This document shows, one piece after another, positions 8,698-17,186 of a stretch of 64,000 nt of DNA. The notes below the pieces were generated by a model. That model did not search any database. It was not told the DNA's origin and was given only the letters and a program-made list of their open reading frames with translations. The stretch is from Rhodopseudomonas sp. BR0M22. GTDB taxonomy: Bacteria > Pseudomonadota > Alphaproteobacteria > Rhizobiales > Xanthobacteraceae. How positions within the stretch are numbered: the first letter of the stretch is position 1; the number at the start of each line of letters is the position of its first letter. The stretch lies in assembly GCF_010907035.1 (NCBI RefSeq), contig NZ_QUMK01000008.1:34861-98860 (forward strand). The letters are read 5' to 3'. A program made the position numbers and the translations under genes.

Positions 8698-9462
8698 ATG
8701 CGGAAGATCTTGTTGATCGGAATCGGGCCGGGCGGTCCGAACTACCTGACCGTTCAGGCGGTCGAGGCGCTGAACCGCGCCACCGTGTTCTTCATTCCCG
8801 ACAAGGGAGACGAAAAGGCCGAGCTGCGCCTCGCGCGCGAGCAGATCTGCAAGCGTTTCATCACGGCGCCCGGCTATCGCTTCGTCACCATCGACATTCC
8901 GAAGCGCGAGGCGCAGCCGCAGGACTATCGCGCCACGGTGGATGATTGGCACGCCCAGATCGCGAGCCGCTTTCAGCAGGCGATGACCGAGCAACTGCCG
9001 GAGGACGGCTGCGGCGCGTTTCTGGTGTGGGGCGATCCGTCGCTGTACGACAGCACGATCCGTATTCTCGACCGGCTGCGCGGGTGCGGCATGGCGCTCG
9101 ACTACGAGATCATTCCCGGCATCACCGCGGTGCAGGCGCTGACAGCGCGTCACGGCATCGCGCTCAACGGCATCGGTGAACCCGTCATGGTCACGACAGG
9201 GCGCAAGCTTGCCGCCGCGGGGCGTTGGTCGGGTGAAACAACGGTGGTGATGCTCGACGGCGAGGAGACTTTCGCCAAGATCGACGCCGAGGGCGCCGAG
9301 ATCTTCTGGGGCGCCAATCTCGGCATGGACGATGAAGTGCTGGTGGCGGGCAAGCTCCCGGAGATAGCGCCGGAAATTCAGCGCGTCCGCCGCCAGGTGC
9401 GCGCCGCAAAGGGCTGGGTGATGGACATCTATCTGCTGCGCAAGGCAGAGGGGAAGACGTAA
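8698..9462 (+). CDS. cobF: Precorrin-6A synthase (deacetylating)
   Basis: Methylates C-1 with loss of the acetyl unit, converting precorrin-5 to precorrin-6A. This step is diagnostic of the aerobic, late-cobalt pathway. The 254-residue protein starts KILLIGIGPGGPNYLTVQAVEAL and has WGDPSLYDSTIRILDRL and IIPGITAVQAL, the corrin-methylase fold with CobF-specific features. It lies 31 bp after cobQ and is the last gene before a convergent transporter. Its presence shows the organism uses the aerobic branch, which needs a CobG or CobZ activity. Confidence 0.94.
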   Translation: MRKILLIGIGPGGPNYLTVQAVEALNRATVFFIPDKGDEKAELRLAREQICKRFITAPGYRFVTIDIPKREAQPQDYRATVDDWHAQIASRFQQAMTEQLPEDGCGAFLVWGDPSLYDSTIRILDRLRGCGMALDYEIIPGITAVQALTARHGIALNGIGEPVMVTTGRKLAAAGRWSGETTVVMLDGEETFAKIDAEGAEIFWGANLGMDDEVLVAGKLPEIAPEIQRVRRQVRAAKGWVMDIYLLRKAEGKT

Positions 9463-9497
9463 AGGCGCTCGCGCGCCGGCACGAGCTGTTGAAGCGG

Positions 9498-11147
9498 CTA
9501 AGGTGCGATCGGGCGATCCGGTGGCAGCCGTTTGTCGTGCCGATGCGGCACGGCGATGAGATGCGTCACCTTGGGCTCGGCATCAAATAGCCGGATCTGC
9601 TCTTGCAATACCCGATCGGCATTGGTGACGCGCTCGTGCTGGCGCAGATGTTCCAGCCATGAGGCAACCTTGAAGGTCTCGACAAAGCGTCCAGGATCGG
9701 CCGCATCCTCGAACACGCCCCATTGATACGCACCATCTCGGCGGCGCTGCCGGCTGAGATGCCGCACCGCGGCGAGAAACGCGGCGCGATCGTCCTTTCC
9801 AATCCGATACTCGACCGTGATCAGCACCGGCCCTTGATCCGGCTCGGCATCGATGCTGACGATCGGCGTCGGCCAGTGCATCGACGGCGACAGATCGACA
9901 TCGGCGCCGGCCTTCAGTTTCCACCGCCATGTCGCCACGATGCCGAGCACCGCGCCCGCCGCAGCCGCGAAATGCGCGATCGGCAGCCCGAACGACGAGG
10001 CGATCTGGCCCCACAGCGCACTGCCTGCGGTCATCGCGCCGAAGAACACGGTGACGAACATCGCCAGGCCGCGTCCGCGCACCCAATCCGGCAGCACGAC
10101 CTGCACCGAGACGTTCAGGCTGGCCAGCACCGCGATCCATGAGACGCCGGCGAGCAGGCACGCGGCGACGGCCAGTTCCATCTGTCGGGCGAGGCCGAGC
10201 ATCACCAGGCACAGCGCAGTGCCGACCGTGCCGGCGGCGACCAGCCGGTCGGGGCCGAGCGCGGCCTTCAGCTTCGGCAACACGAGCGCACCGCCGATTG
10301 CACCGGCGCCGACGGCGCCGAGCAGGATGCCGTACAGCTCCGGGCCGCCGGCGATCCGCGACCGGGCCACCAGCGGCAGCAACGCCCAATAGGCGCTGGC
10401 GAAGAAGAAGAACGCCACCGCGCGCACCAGCGTCGCGCGCAGCTCGGTGTTGTGGCGGGCATGCCGGATGCCGGTGACCAGCGCTTCGATTAGCCGTTCC
10501 GGCGGCAGCGTGCCGCTGCGCGGATGAGCGGGGCGCCACCAGATCAGCGCGGCGATCACCGCAAGGTTGCTGACCGCGTTGATCCAGAACGGCGCGGCGA
10601 TGCCGAGGCTGCCGATCGCGACGCCGCCCAGCGCCGGGCCGATCGCCCGGCTGATATTGATGCCGACGCCGTTGCTGGCGACCGCGGAGGCGAGGTCCTG
10701 CTTCGGCACCAGATCCGGCACGATCGATTGGAACGCGGGCGCGGCAAAAGCGGCGCCGGCGCCGAGCAGGAAGGTGAACAGCAGCAGTTGCGGCGGCGTC
10801 ATCAGGCCGAGCCAGACCAGCGCGGCGCTGGCGCTGGCAAACAGCGTCAGGACGATCTGCACCACGATCAGAAACTTGCGCTTGTCGACAATGTCGGCGA
10901 GCGCGCCCGCCGGAATGGCGAACAGGAAGATCGGCAGGTTGGACGCGACCTGCACGAGCGCGACCTGCAGCGGGTCTGCCTCGAGGCTGGTCATTAACCA
11001 GCCGGAGGCGGCATTGAACATCCAGGTGCCGACGTTGGACACCACGGTGGCCGTCCACACCACCGTGAAGGCGATGTGGTGAAAGGCTGCCCAGGACGAG
11101 GGACGTGGCGGAGTCGCCGGCCGCTGGTCGCCTTCAACGCTGCTCAT
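9498..11147 (-). CDS. MFS transporter (EntS/DUF894-like) with C-terminal dimeric alpha-beta barrel domain
   Basis: A 549-residue inner-membrane protein. The first roughly 415 residues form the usual two six-helix halves of a major facilitator, of the MFS_3 type related to enterobactin exporters; the loop ALADIVDKRKFLI fits the conserved cytoplasmic loop after helix 2. A soluble tail of about 120 residues follows (starting near QGPVLITVEYRIGKDDRAAF) and looks like an antibiotic-biosynthesis-monooxygenase (ABM) fold. Fusions of this kind are known in proteobacterial MFS_3 proteins; the substrate is unknown. The gene is convergent with cobF, 35 bp apart, and has no clear link to cobalamin. Confidence 0.88.
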   Translation of the reverse strand: MSSVEGDQRPATPPRPSSWAAFHHIAFTVVWTATVVSNVGTWMFNAASGWLMTSLEADPLQVALVQVASNLPIFLFAIPAGALADIVDKRKFLIVVQIVLTLFASASAALVWLGLMTPPQLLLFTFLLGAGAAFAAPAFQSIVPDLVPKQDLASAVASNGVGINISRAIGPALGGVAIGSLGIAAPFWINAVSNLAVIAALIWWRPAHPRSGTLPPERLIEALVTGIRHARHNTELRATLVRAVAFFFFASAYWALLPLVARSRIAGGPELYGILLGAVGAGAIGGALVLPKLKAALGPDRLVAAGTVGTALCLVMLGLARQMELAVAACLLAGVSWIAVLASLNVSVQVVLPDWVRGRGLAMFVTVFFGAMTAGSALWGQIASSFGLPIAHFAAAAGAVLGIVATWRWKLKAGADVDLSPSMHWPTPIVSIDAEPDQGPVLITVEYRIGKDDRAAFLAAVRHLSRQRRRDGAYQWGVFEDAADPGRFVETFKVASWLEHLRQHERVTNADRVLQEQIRLFDAEPKVTHLIAVPHRHDKRLPPDRPIAP

Positions 11148-11479
11148 CGGTCCTCGCTGGGTTGAAGGCGCCCGTGATCTGTCCGGCGCTGGTTGCCAAA
11201 GCGGAAACCTAACGCGCCGCCGGCATGCAAGATTGCAGGACCTTGATGCGGTTTGAATGTTTGCGTGCGGCGCAAGCAGGGGGATCGCCCGTCATCAGGC
11301 TGCTGAAGCATGCGATCAGTGCTGACCGCTCAAAGCCCTGCGCTGAGATGTCGTCGTCAGCATGGGCAGGGCGCCGCGCGTTCGTGCAAGCGGCGACGGG
11401 TTCGTCCAAGCGATCGAAGCGCCGGCAGGGCATGATTGCGCCAGTTGCTTCAGCTCAGCCCCGAACTTGGAGAGTTCCG
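11148..11479. other. Divergent intergenic region
   Basis: This 332-bp spacer lies between the divergent MFS gene and the hydrolase operon. I see no convincing gene in it. It contains a short perfect dyad, TGCAAGATTGCA at 11226-11237, that could be an operator, and a ribosome-binding sequence (GGAGAG) just before the 11480 start. Confidence 0.5.
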
Positions 11480-12130
11480 ATGTCGAAACTGGATATGCTC
11501 ACGCCCGAGAACAGCGCGATCGCGCTGATCGATTATCAGCCGGCGATGTATCAGGGCGTGCAGTCGCACGATCGTCTTGTGGTGTTCAACAACATCCAGA
11601 TCCTCGCCAAGGCGGCGAAGCTGTTCAAGATTCCGACCGTGCTGACCACGGTGGCCAAGGATTCGTTCTCCGGCCCGTTCATGCCGGAAGTCACGGAGTT
11701 GTTTCCGAATCTCGACATCATCGACCGTACCTCGATGAATTCGTGGCTCGATCCGAATTTCCGTAAGGCCGTCGCCGCCACCGGCCGCAAGAAGTTCGTG
11801 ATCGCCGGGCTGTGGACCGAAGCCTGCGTGATGTTCCCGACGCTCGACATGCTGAAGGAAGGCTACGAGATCTACATCCCGGCCGATGCCTGCGGCGATC
11901 TGTCGATGGAAGCGCACAACCGTTCGATGGAGCGGGCGATCCAGGCCGGCGCAGTGCCGATCACTTCCTGCCAGTACGCGTTCGAACTGCAGCAGGACTG
12001 GGCGCGCTCGGAGACCTATGAGGGCATGATGGACATCCTGCGAGCGCACTCGCCCTACGGCATCCAGATCCGCTTCTCCAAGTGGGCGCTCGGCGAACAC
12101 GCCTCCGAGGGCGGCACCAAGGCCGCTTGA
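11480..12130 (+). CDS. Isochorismatase-family cysteine hydrolase
   Basis: A 216-residue cytoplasmic hydrolase of the isochorismatase/nicotinamidase superfamily. The N-terminal ALIDYQPAMYQGV supplies the catalytic aspartate, VLTTVAKDS the usual second segment (with its lysine), and FVIAGLWTEACVMFPTLDML the nucleophilic cysteine. It is closest in pattern to the YcaC-like group, whose physiological substrates are mostly unknown. The ATG at 11480 is preceded by GGAGAG; the longer in-frame extension lacks similarity. It opens a tight plus-strand cluster (XapX protein, amidohydrolase, DoxX, glyoxalase-like protein, porin). Confidence 0.9.
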   Translation: MSKLDMLTPENSAIALIDYQPAMYQGVQSHDRLVVFNNIQILAKAAKLFKIPTVLTTVAKDSFSGPFMPEVTELFPNLDIIDRTSMNSWLDPNFRKAVAATGRKKFVIAGLWTEACVMFPTLDMLKEGYEIYIPADACGDLSMEAHNRSMERAIQAGAVPITSCQYAFELQQDWARSETYEGMMDILRAHSPYGIQIRFSKWALGEHASEGGTKAA

Positions 12131-12154
12131 TCTGGCCGGCGCGGGGAGAGCACG

Positions 12155-12445
12155 ATGAAAGTGTATCTGCTGTCGCTCGGTGCCGGCCTGTTGGTCGGCG
12201 TCATCTACAGCCTGCTCAACGTGCGCTCGCCCGCGCCGCCGCTGGTGGCGCTGATCGGACTGCTCGGCATTCTGGCCGGCGAGCAGATCGTGCCGGTGGC
12301 GCGCCAGATCATCTCCGGCCACAGCCTTGCGGCCGCGTGGCGCGACGCCAGGTGCACGCCGCACATCTTCGGCATGCTGCCGGGGCGCCGCGCCGCCGAC
12401 GCGTCCACGACTTCCGAACCGCACCAGATGGAGAAGCACTCATGA
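12155..12445 (+). CDS. XapX-domain (DUF1427) small membrane protein
   Basis: A 96-residue protein with two predicted membrane helices (about residues 3-22 and 32-50) and the XapX signature VYLLSLGAGLLVGVIYSLLNVRSP in its first half, followed by a polar tail. A strong GGGGAGAG ribosome-binding site precedes the ATG at 12155. XapX proteins have no established biochemical role; they are often found beside hydrolase and amidohydrolase genes. Its stop overlaps the next start (ATGA), so it is co-translated with the amidohydrolase. Confidence 0.87.
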   Translation: MKVYLLSLGAGLLVGVIYSLLNVRSPAPPLVALIGLLGILAGEQIVPVARQIISGHSLAAAWRDARCTPHIFGMLPGRRAADASTTSEPHQMEKHS

Positions 12446-14322
12446 GCAACGCGCCCGACGTCATCCTGCATCGCGGCCTGTTCACGACGCTGGACCGGAG
12501 CAACCCGACCGCCAGTGCGGTGGCGATCACGGACGGGCGGTTCACGGCGGTCGGCCACGATCGCGATGTCCTGCCGCTCGCAGGTCCGTCGACGCGCGTC
12601 ATCGATCTGAAGGGCCTGCGGGTGCTTCCCGGCCTAATCGACAACCATCTCCACATCATCCGCGGCGGCCTGAACTTCAACATGGAGCTGCGCTGGGACG
12701 GCGTGCGTTCGCTCGCCGATGCGATGGGCATGCTGAAGCGTCAGGTGGCGATCACGCCACCGCCGCAATGGGTGCGCGTGGTCGGTGGCTTTACCGAGCA
12801 CCAGTTCGCCGAGAAGCGGCTGCCGACCATCGACGAACTCAACGCCGTGGCGCCGGACACGCCGGTGTTCCTGCTGCATCTCTATGACCGCGCGATCCTC
12901 AACGGCGCGGCGCTGCGCGCGGTCGGCTACACCAAGGACACGCCGGAACCGCCCGGCGGCGAGATCACCCGTGATGCCAATGGCAATCCCACCGGCCTGC
13001 TGCTCGCCAAGCCGAATGCCAACATCCTCTACGCGACACTGGCAAAGGGCCCGAAGCTGCCGTTCGACTATCAGGTCAATTCCACCCGCCACTTCATGCG
13101 CGAACTGAACCGGCTCGGCGTCACCGGTGCGATCGACGCCGGCGGCGGTTTCCAGAATTATCCCGACGATTACGCAGTGATCCAGAAGCTCGACGAGGAG
13201 GGGCTGCTGACGATCCGGCTCGCCTATAATCTGTTTACGCAGAAGCCGAAGGGCGAGAAGGACGATTTCCTCAACTGGACCAAGACCTCTAAATACAAGC
13301 AGGGCAACGATTACTTCCGGCACAACGGCGCCGGCGAGATGCTGGTGTTCTCGGCGGCCGACTTCGAGGATTTCCGTGTACCACGCCCCGACATGCCGCC
13401 GGAGATGGAAGGCGAGCTCGAAGAGGTGGTGCGCATCCTGGTGCAGAACAAATGGCCGTGGCGTCTGCACGCGACCTACGACGAGACGATCTCGCGCGCG
13501 CTCGACGTGTTCGAGAAGGTGAACCAGGACACGCCGCTCGACGGTCTGCACTGGTTCTTCGATCATGCCGAAACGATTTCGGACCGCTCGATCGACCGGA
13601 TCGCAGCGCTCGGCGGCGGGATCGCCGTGCAGCACCGGATGGCGTATCAGGGCGAGTATTTCGTCGAGCGCTACGGCTTCGGCGCCGCGGAGGCGACCCC
13701 GCCGGTGAAGCGCATTCTCGACAGCGGCGTCAAGGTCTCCGCCGGCACCGATGCGACCCGGGTCGCTTCGTACAATCCGTGGGTGTCGCTGTCCTGGCTG
13801 GTGACCGGCCGCACCGTCGGCGGCCTGCGGATCACGCCGCAGCGAAACTGCCTCGACCGCGAGACCGCGCTGCGGATGTGGACCGAGAACGTCACCTGGT
13901 TCTCCAACGAGGAAGGCAACAAGGGGCGCATCGCCGTCGGCCAGCTCGCCGACGTGGTGGTGCCCGACCGCGACTACTTCTCCTGCAGCGAAGCCGAGAT
14001 CGCCGATACGACCGCACTGCTGACGATGGTCGGCGGCAAGGTGGTGTATGGCGCCGGCGAGTTCGCCGGTCTCGACGACAGCGCGCCGCCGCCGGCGATG
14101 CCGGATTGGTCGCCGGTGCGCCGGTTCGGCGGCTACGCCGCCTGGGCGGACGATGAAAGTGCGGCCGGCAAGGTCGCGGTACAGGCGATGACGTCGTGCG
14201 GCTGCGCCAACAGCTGCACGCTGCATGGCCACGATCACGCCACCGCGTGGTCGAGCAAGCTGCCGGTCTCCGATCTGAAGAGCTTCTGGGGCGCGCTGGG
14301 CTGCGCTTGCTGGGCGGTGTGA
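12442..14322 (+). CDS. Amidohydrolase family 3 (YtcJ-like) with Cys/His-rich tail
   Basis: A 626-residue metal-dependent hydrolase. The N-terminal strand region ends in the metal-binding motif GLIDNHLHIIRGG, the centre has WRLHATYDETIS and WFFDHAETIS, and SAGTDATRVASYNP carries the late aspartate of the amidohydrolase barrel. The family acts on amides or carbamates; the substrate here is unknown. The last 44 residues are unusual: Cys586, 588, 592, 621 and 623 and His595, 597 and 599 form a potential metal site not typical of YtcJ proteins. The ATG at 12442 overlaps the XapX stop. Confidence 0.9.
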   Translation: MSNAPDVILHRGLFTTLDRSNPTASAVAITDGRFTAVGHDRDVLPLAGPSTRVIDLKGLRVLPGLIDNHLHIIRGGLNFNMELRWDGVRSLADAMGMLKRQVAITPPPQWVRVVGGFTEHQFAEKRLPTIDELNAVAPDTPVFLLHLYDRAILNGAALRAVGYTKDTPEPPGGEITRDANGNPTGLLLAKPNANILYATLAKGPKLPFDYQVNSTRHFMRELNRLGVTGAIDAGGGFQNYPDDYAVIQKLDEEGLLTIRLAYNLFTQKPKGEKDDFLNWTKTSKYKQGNDYFRHNGAGEMLVFSAADFEDFRVPRPDMPPEMEGELEEVVRILVQNKWPWRLHATYDETISRALDVFEKVNQDTPLDGLHWFFDHAETISDRSIDRIAALGGGIAVQHRMAYQGEYFVERYGFGAAEATPPVKRILDSGVKVSAGTDATRVASYNPWVSLSWLVTGRTVGGLRITPQRNCLDRETALRMWTENVTWFSNEEGNKGRIAVGQLADVVVPDRDYFSCSEAEIADTTALLTMVGGKVVYGAGEFAGLDDSAPPPAMPDWSPVRRFGGYAAWADDESAAGKVAVQAMTSCGCANSCTLHGHDHATAWSSKLPVSDLKSFWGALGCACWAV

Positions 14323-14323
14323 G

Positions 14324-14749
14324 GTGAGGCCGGCTGACGAGCCGAGGTGGGCGGCGACGATCCTGTCATCGCCGCTGCTCTGGCACGCCGCGCGGTTCGC
14401 GCTGGTGTCCGCCTATCTGCTCGGCGGCGTGGTGAAGCTGTTCGACTTCGCCGGGGCTGTGGCCGAGCAGGAGAGGTTCGGCCTGCATCCCGGCTGGCTG
14501 TGGGCATCGCTCGCCATCATCGTTGAACTGGGGGGCTCGCTCCTGGTGCTCGCCGATCGGCTGGTCTGGTTTGGTGCCGGCGCGCTTGGCGTCCTGACCT
14601 TCGTGGCGATGCTGACGGCGAATGCGTTCTGGTCCGCGCCTGCAGCGGATCGTGGGATGCAGGCCAACGCCTTCTTTGAACATCTCGGACTGATCGCCGG
14701 CTTCGTGCTGGTGGCGATGCTGTCCGACCAACGGCGATCGACGTCCTGA
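14324..14749 (+). CDS. DoxX-family membrane protein
   Basis: A 141-residue protein with four predicted membrane helices, matching the size and pattern of DoxX proteins (ARFALVSAYLLGGVVKLFDF in helix 1 and AIIVELGGSLLVLADR in helix 2). DoxX proteins are inner-membrane components linked in different bacteria to thiosulfate oxidation or redox homeostasis; the role here is unknown. A GTG start at 14324, one base after the amidohydrolase stop, is the only start that preserves the first helix with its leader. Confidence 0.8.
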   Translation: MRPADEPRWAATILSSPLLWHAARFALVSAYLLGGVVKLFDFAGAVAEQERFGLHPGWLWASLAIIVELGGSLLVLADRLVWFGAGALGVLTFVAMLTANAFWSAPAADRGMQANAFFEHLGLIAGFVLVAMLSDQRRSTS

Positions 14750-14768
14750 TATTGGCGAGGAGACTTCC

Positions 14769-15689
14769 GTGAAACAGATCTCGAAACCCCTTCTGCTGCT
14801 GGCGATCGCCGCCGTGCTGAGTTCGCCGGTGGCAGCGAAGGAAGCGCGCCATGCCACCCCATCGGTTGCGGTCGCGCCGCAATACGACACCACACATGTC
14901 TATGTGGCACCCGAGGACGTCGATAAATTCGTGGCGAGCTTTCTCGCCACCTTCGGTGGCAAGAGCACCAAGCAGGTGGTCGCAACCGTGACGCCGACGC
15001 CGAGCAGCACGACCTCGCAGTTGCTGCAGACCCCGGTGGGCACGGTGTCGTTGTTCGGGTTCAAGACACCGATCCCATATCCGTTCGGCGCTGAGCGCAA
15101 CGGCTATCTGGTCAGCGATATCGATGTGGCGATCAGGCAGGCGCGCGCAGCGGGCGCGTCCGTGATCGTGTCGACCTTCCCGGATCCGATCGGACGCGAC
15201 GCGGTGGTGCAGTGGCCCGGCGGGGTCAACATGCAGCTGTACTGGCACACGACCAAGCCGGATTATGCCGCATTCACTTCGGTTCCGGAGAACCGGGTGT
15301 ATGTCGCGGCCGATCGGGCCGAGGCGTTCGTGCGCAGCTTCGTCAAGTTCTCGCACGGCCGGGTCGTGTCGGACAGCAGCGTCGCATCCGGCGCCGAGGT
15401 TGGGAAACCCGACGCCAAGATCAAGCGAATCCGGATCGAGTCCGCATTCGGCAAGATGACCGTGTTCGTCACCGACGGGCATTTGCCGTATCCTTACGGC
15501 CACGAGACCACGGGCTATGAAGTCGCCGATCTGGATGCGACGATGGCCAAGGCGAAGGAAGCAGGGGTGACGGTGCTGGTGCCGCCTTATTCGTTCGAGG
15601 ACCGCAAGGCCGCGATGCTGCAATTCCCCGGCGGCTACGTGGCCGAGATCCACGCCGCGGCGCAGCGGCACGCGGCGGCGGCCGAGTGA
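14769..15689 (+). CDS. Exported glyoxalase-fold (VOC) protein
   Basis: A 306-residue protein with a clear signal peptide (ISKPLLLLAIAAVLSSPVAAKEA) and two repeated modules of the glyoxalase/bleomycin-resistance (VOC) type. Each half has a strand of the DTTHVYVAPEDVDKFVASF kind and a later GYLVSDIDVAI or GYEVADLDATM segment. Export is unusual because most VOC proteins are cytoplasmic. The GTG start at 14769 follows an AGGAGAC ribosome-binding site. Its stop overlaps the next gene (GTGA), which suggests joint function with the outer-membrane protein. The ligand is unknown. Confidence 0.82.
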   Translation: MKQISKPLLLLAIAAVLSSPVAAKEARHATPSVAVAPQYDTTHVYVAPEDVDKFVASFLATFGGKSTKQVVATVTPTPSSTTSQLLQTPVGTVSLFGFKTPIPYPFGAERNGYLVSDIDVAIRQARAAGASVIVSTFPDPIGRDAVVQWPGGVNMQLYWHTTKPDYAAFTSVPENRVYVAADRAEAFVRSFVKFSHGRVVSDSSVASGAEVGKPDAKIKRIRIESAFGKMTVFVTDGHLPYPYGHETTGYEVADLDATMAKAKEAGVTVLVPPYSFEDRKAAMLQFPGGYVAEIHAAAQRHAAAAE

Positions 15690-17119
15690 CGGCGGTCGGC
15701 GGAGAGCGCGGGGAAGTTCGGCGTGCGGTGCGCGTCCGCTCGGCGCTGCTGGCCTCCGTCGCGCTCATCGCCTTCGGCGGTCTCGCCTGCGCGGCCGACG
15801 ATGCGCCGGCGCGGCCGGCGATCCAGTCCAACCGCTGGGCCGAGGATTGGTCGGTGCTGGCCGATCCGAAGCTGCGGACCGAGCCGTTCGATTCCCTCAA
15901 ATACGTGCCGCTGTGGGTGTCCGATCCGAAGAGCTATGTGTCGTTCGGCGCCAATCTGCGCGAGCGGTTCGAGTTCAACGACGCCCCGGCGTTCGGCACA
16001 GCCGGCAATGCCCGCGACAGCTATGTCATTCAGCGTCTGCAGGTCCATGCCGACGTGCATTTCGATGCCAATTGGCGGGCGTTCGTCCAGCTCGAGGACG
16101 ATCGGGCGTTCGATAAACTGAATGTCACCTCGGTCGATCAGGATCGGGTCGACCTGCGGCTGGCGTTTCTCGAATACACCAAGCAGTTCTCCGGCGGACT
16201 GCTCAAGGCCCGAGTCGGCCGGCAGGACTTCGCCTTCGACCTGCAGCGTTTCGTGTCGTCGCGCGACGGCCCCAACGTGCGGCAGTCGTTCGACGCTGTG
16301 TGGGCCGATTGGGAGACCGGCACCTGGCGGTTCATCGGCTTCGTCAGCCGGCCGGTGCAGTATTTCGACGATCGGCCGTTCGACGATCGCTCGTCGGATC
16401 AGTTCCGTTTCAGCACGCTCCGCATCGAACGCAAGGTGCTCGGCAATAACGAGCTGTCGGCGTACTATTCGCTGTATGAGCGCGCCGGCGCGCGTTATCT
16501 CGACGCCACCGGCGATGAGCGCCGGCATATTTTCGACATCCGCTTTGCCGGCAAGCAGGGCCCGCTCGATTGGGACCTCGAAGCGATGGGGCAGACCGGG
16601 CAGGTAGGCGCCTCGGCGGCGCGCGCCTGGGCGGTGGGAGCCCGCGCCGGCTACACGCTGCCGGCCGTCTGGCAGCCACGGCTCGGATTGCAGTTCGATG
16701 CTGCATCCGGCGACGACCGACCGAACGACGGCGTCGTCGGCACCTTCAATCCACTGTTCCCGAACGGCTATTACTTCACGCTGGCGGGCTTCACCGGCTA
16801 TGCGAACCTCGTCCATCTCAAGCCGTCGATCACCGTGTCGCCGGCGAGCCGGCTGAAGCTGATGGCGGCGGTCGGCCTGCAATGGCGCGCCACGACGGCG
16901 GACGCGATCTACGTGCAGCCGAACGTCCCGGTGTCCGGCACCGCCGGCGTTGGCAGCGCCTGGACCGGCGCCTACGGCCAACTCCGCGTCGACTACGCCT
17001 TCGACGCACATCTCACCGGCGCGATCGAAGCAGTGCATTTCGAGGTCGGCGACACCATCCGCACCGCCGGTGGCCGCAGCAGCGATTATCTCGGCGCGCA
17101 GTTGCAATACGGTTGGTAG
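15686..17119 (+). CDS. Alginate-export-family outer-membrane porin
   Basis: A 477-residue protein with a signal peptide (VRSALLASVALIAFGGLACAADD) and a long beta-barrel region with alternating aromatic and polar strands. It shows the alginate_exp pattern YVSFGANLRERFEFND and LLKARVGRQDFAFDLQRFVSSRDGPNVRQSFD. The protein ends in LGAQLQYGW, a typical outer-membrane C-terminus with a terminal aromatic residue. In this family only some members export alginate; many act as solute channels in catabolic clusters. The GTG at 15686 overlaps the preceding stop. It closes the six-gene cluster that starts at 11480. Confidence 0.87.
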   Translation: MTAVGGERGEVRRAVRVRSALLASVALIAFGGLACAADDAPARPAIQSNRWAEDWSVLADPKLRTEPFDSLKYVPLWVSDPKSYVSFGANLRERFEFNDAPAFGTAGNARDSYVIQRLQVHADVHFDANWRAFVQLEDDRAFDKLNVTSVDQDRVDLRLAFLEYTKQFSGGLLKARVGRQDFAFDLQRFVSSRDGPNVRQSFDAVWADWETGTWRFIGFVSRPVQYFDDRPFDDRSSDQFRFSTLRIERKVLGNNELSAYYSLYERAGARYLDATGDERRHIFDIRFAGKQGPLDWDLEAMGQTGQVGASAARAWAVGARAGYTLPAVWQPRLGLQFDAASGDDRPNDGVVGTFNPLFPNGYYFTLAGFTGYANLVHLKPSITVSPASRLKLMAAVGLQWRATTADAIYVQPNVPVSGTAGVGSAWTGAYGQLRVDYAFDAHLTGAIEAVHFEVGDTIRTAGGRSSDYLGAQLQYGW

Positions 17120-17137
17120 GAGCCAGGTAAAACGCAA

Positions 17138-17165
17138 CGGCCCGGCGCGACGACGGGTCGGGCCG
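17138..17165. terminator. Possible bidirectional terminator hairpin
   Basis: CGGCCCG (17138-17144) and CGGGCCG (17159-17165) form a GC-rich stem between the convergent porin and hydrolase genes. There is no T-run, so intrinsic termination is uncertain. Confidence 0.4.
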
Positions 17166-17186
17166 CTGCTTGGTTGCCGCGGGGCC

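Noticed and set aside
12634..14238. 534-codon open frame on the minus strand opposite the amidohydrolase
   Set aside because: The plus-strand amidohydrolase carries the metal-binding motifs and a coupled start; the antisense product shows no family features.
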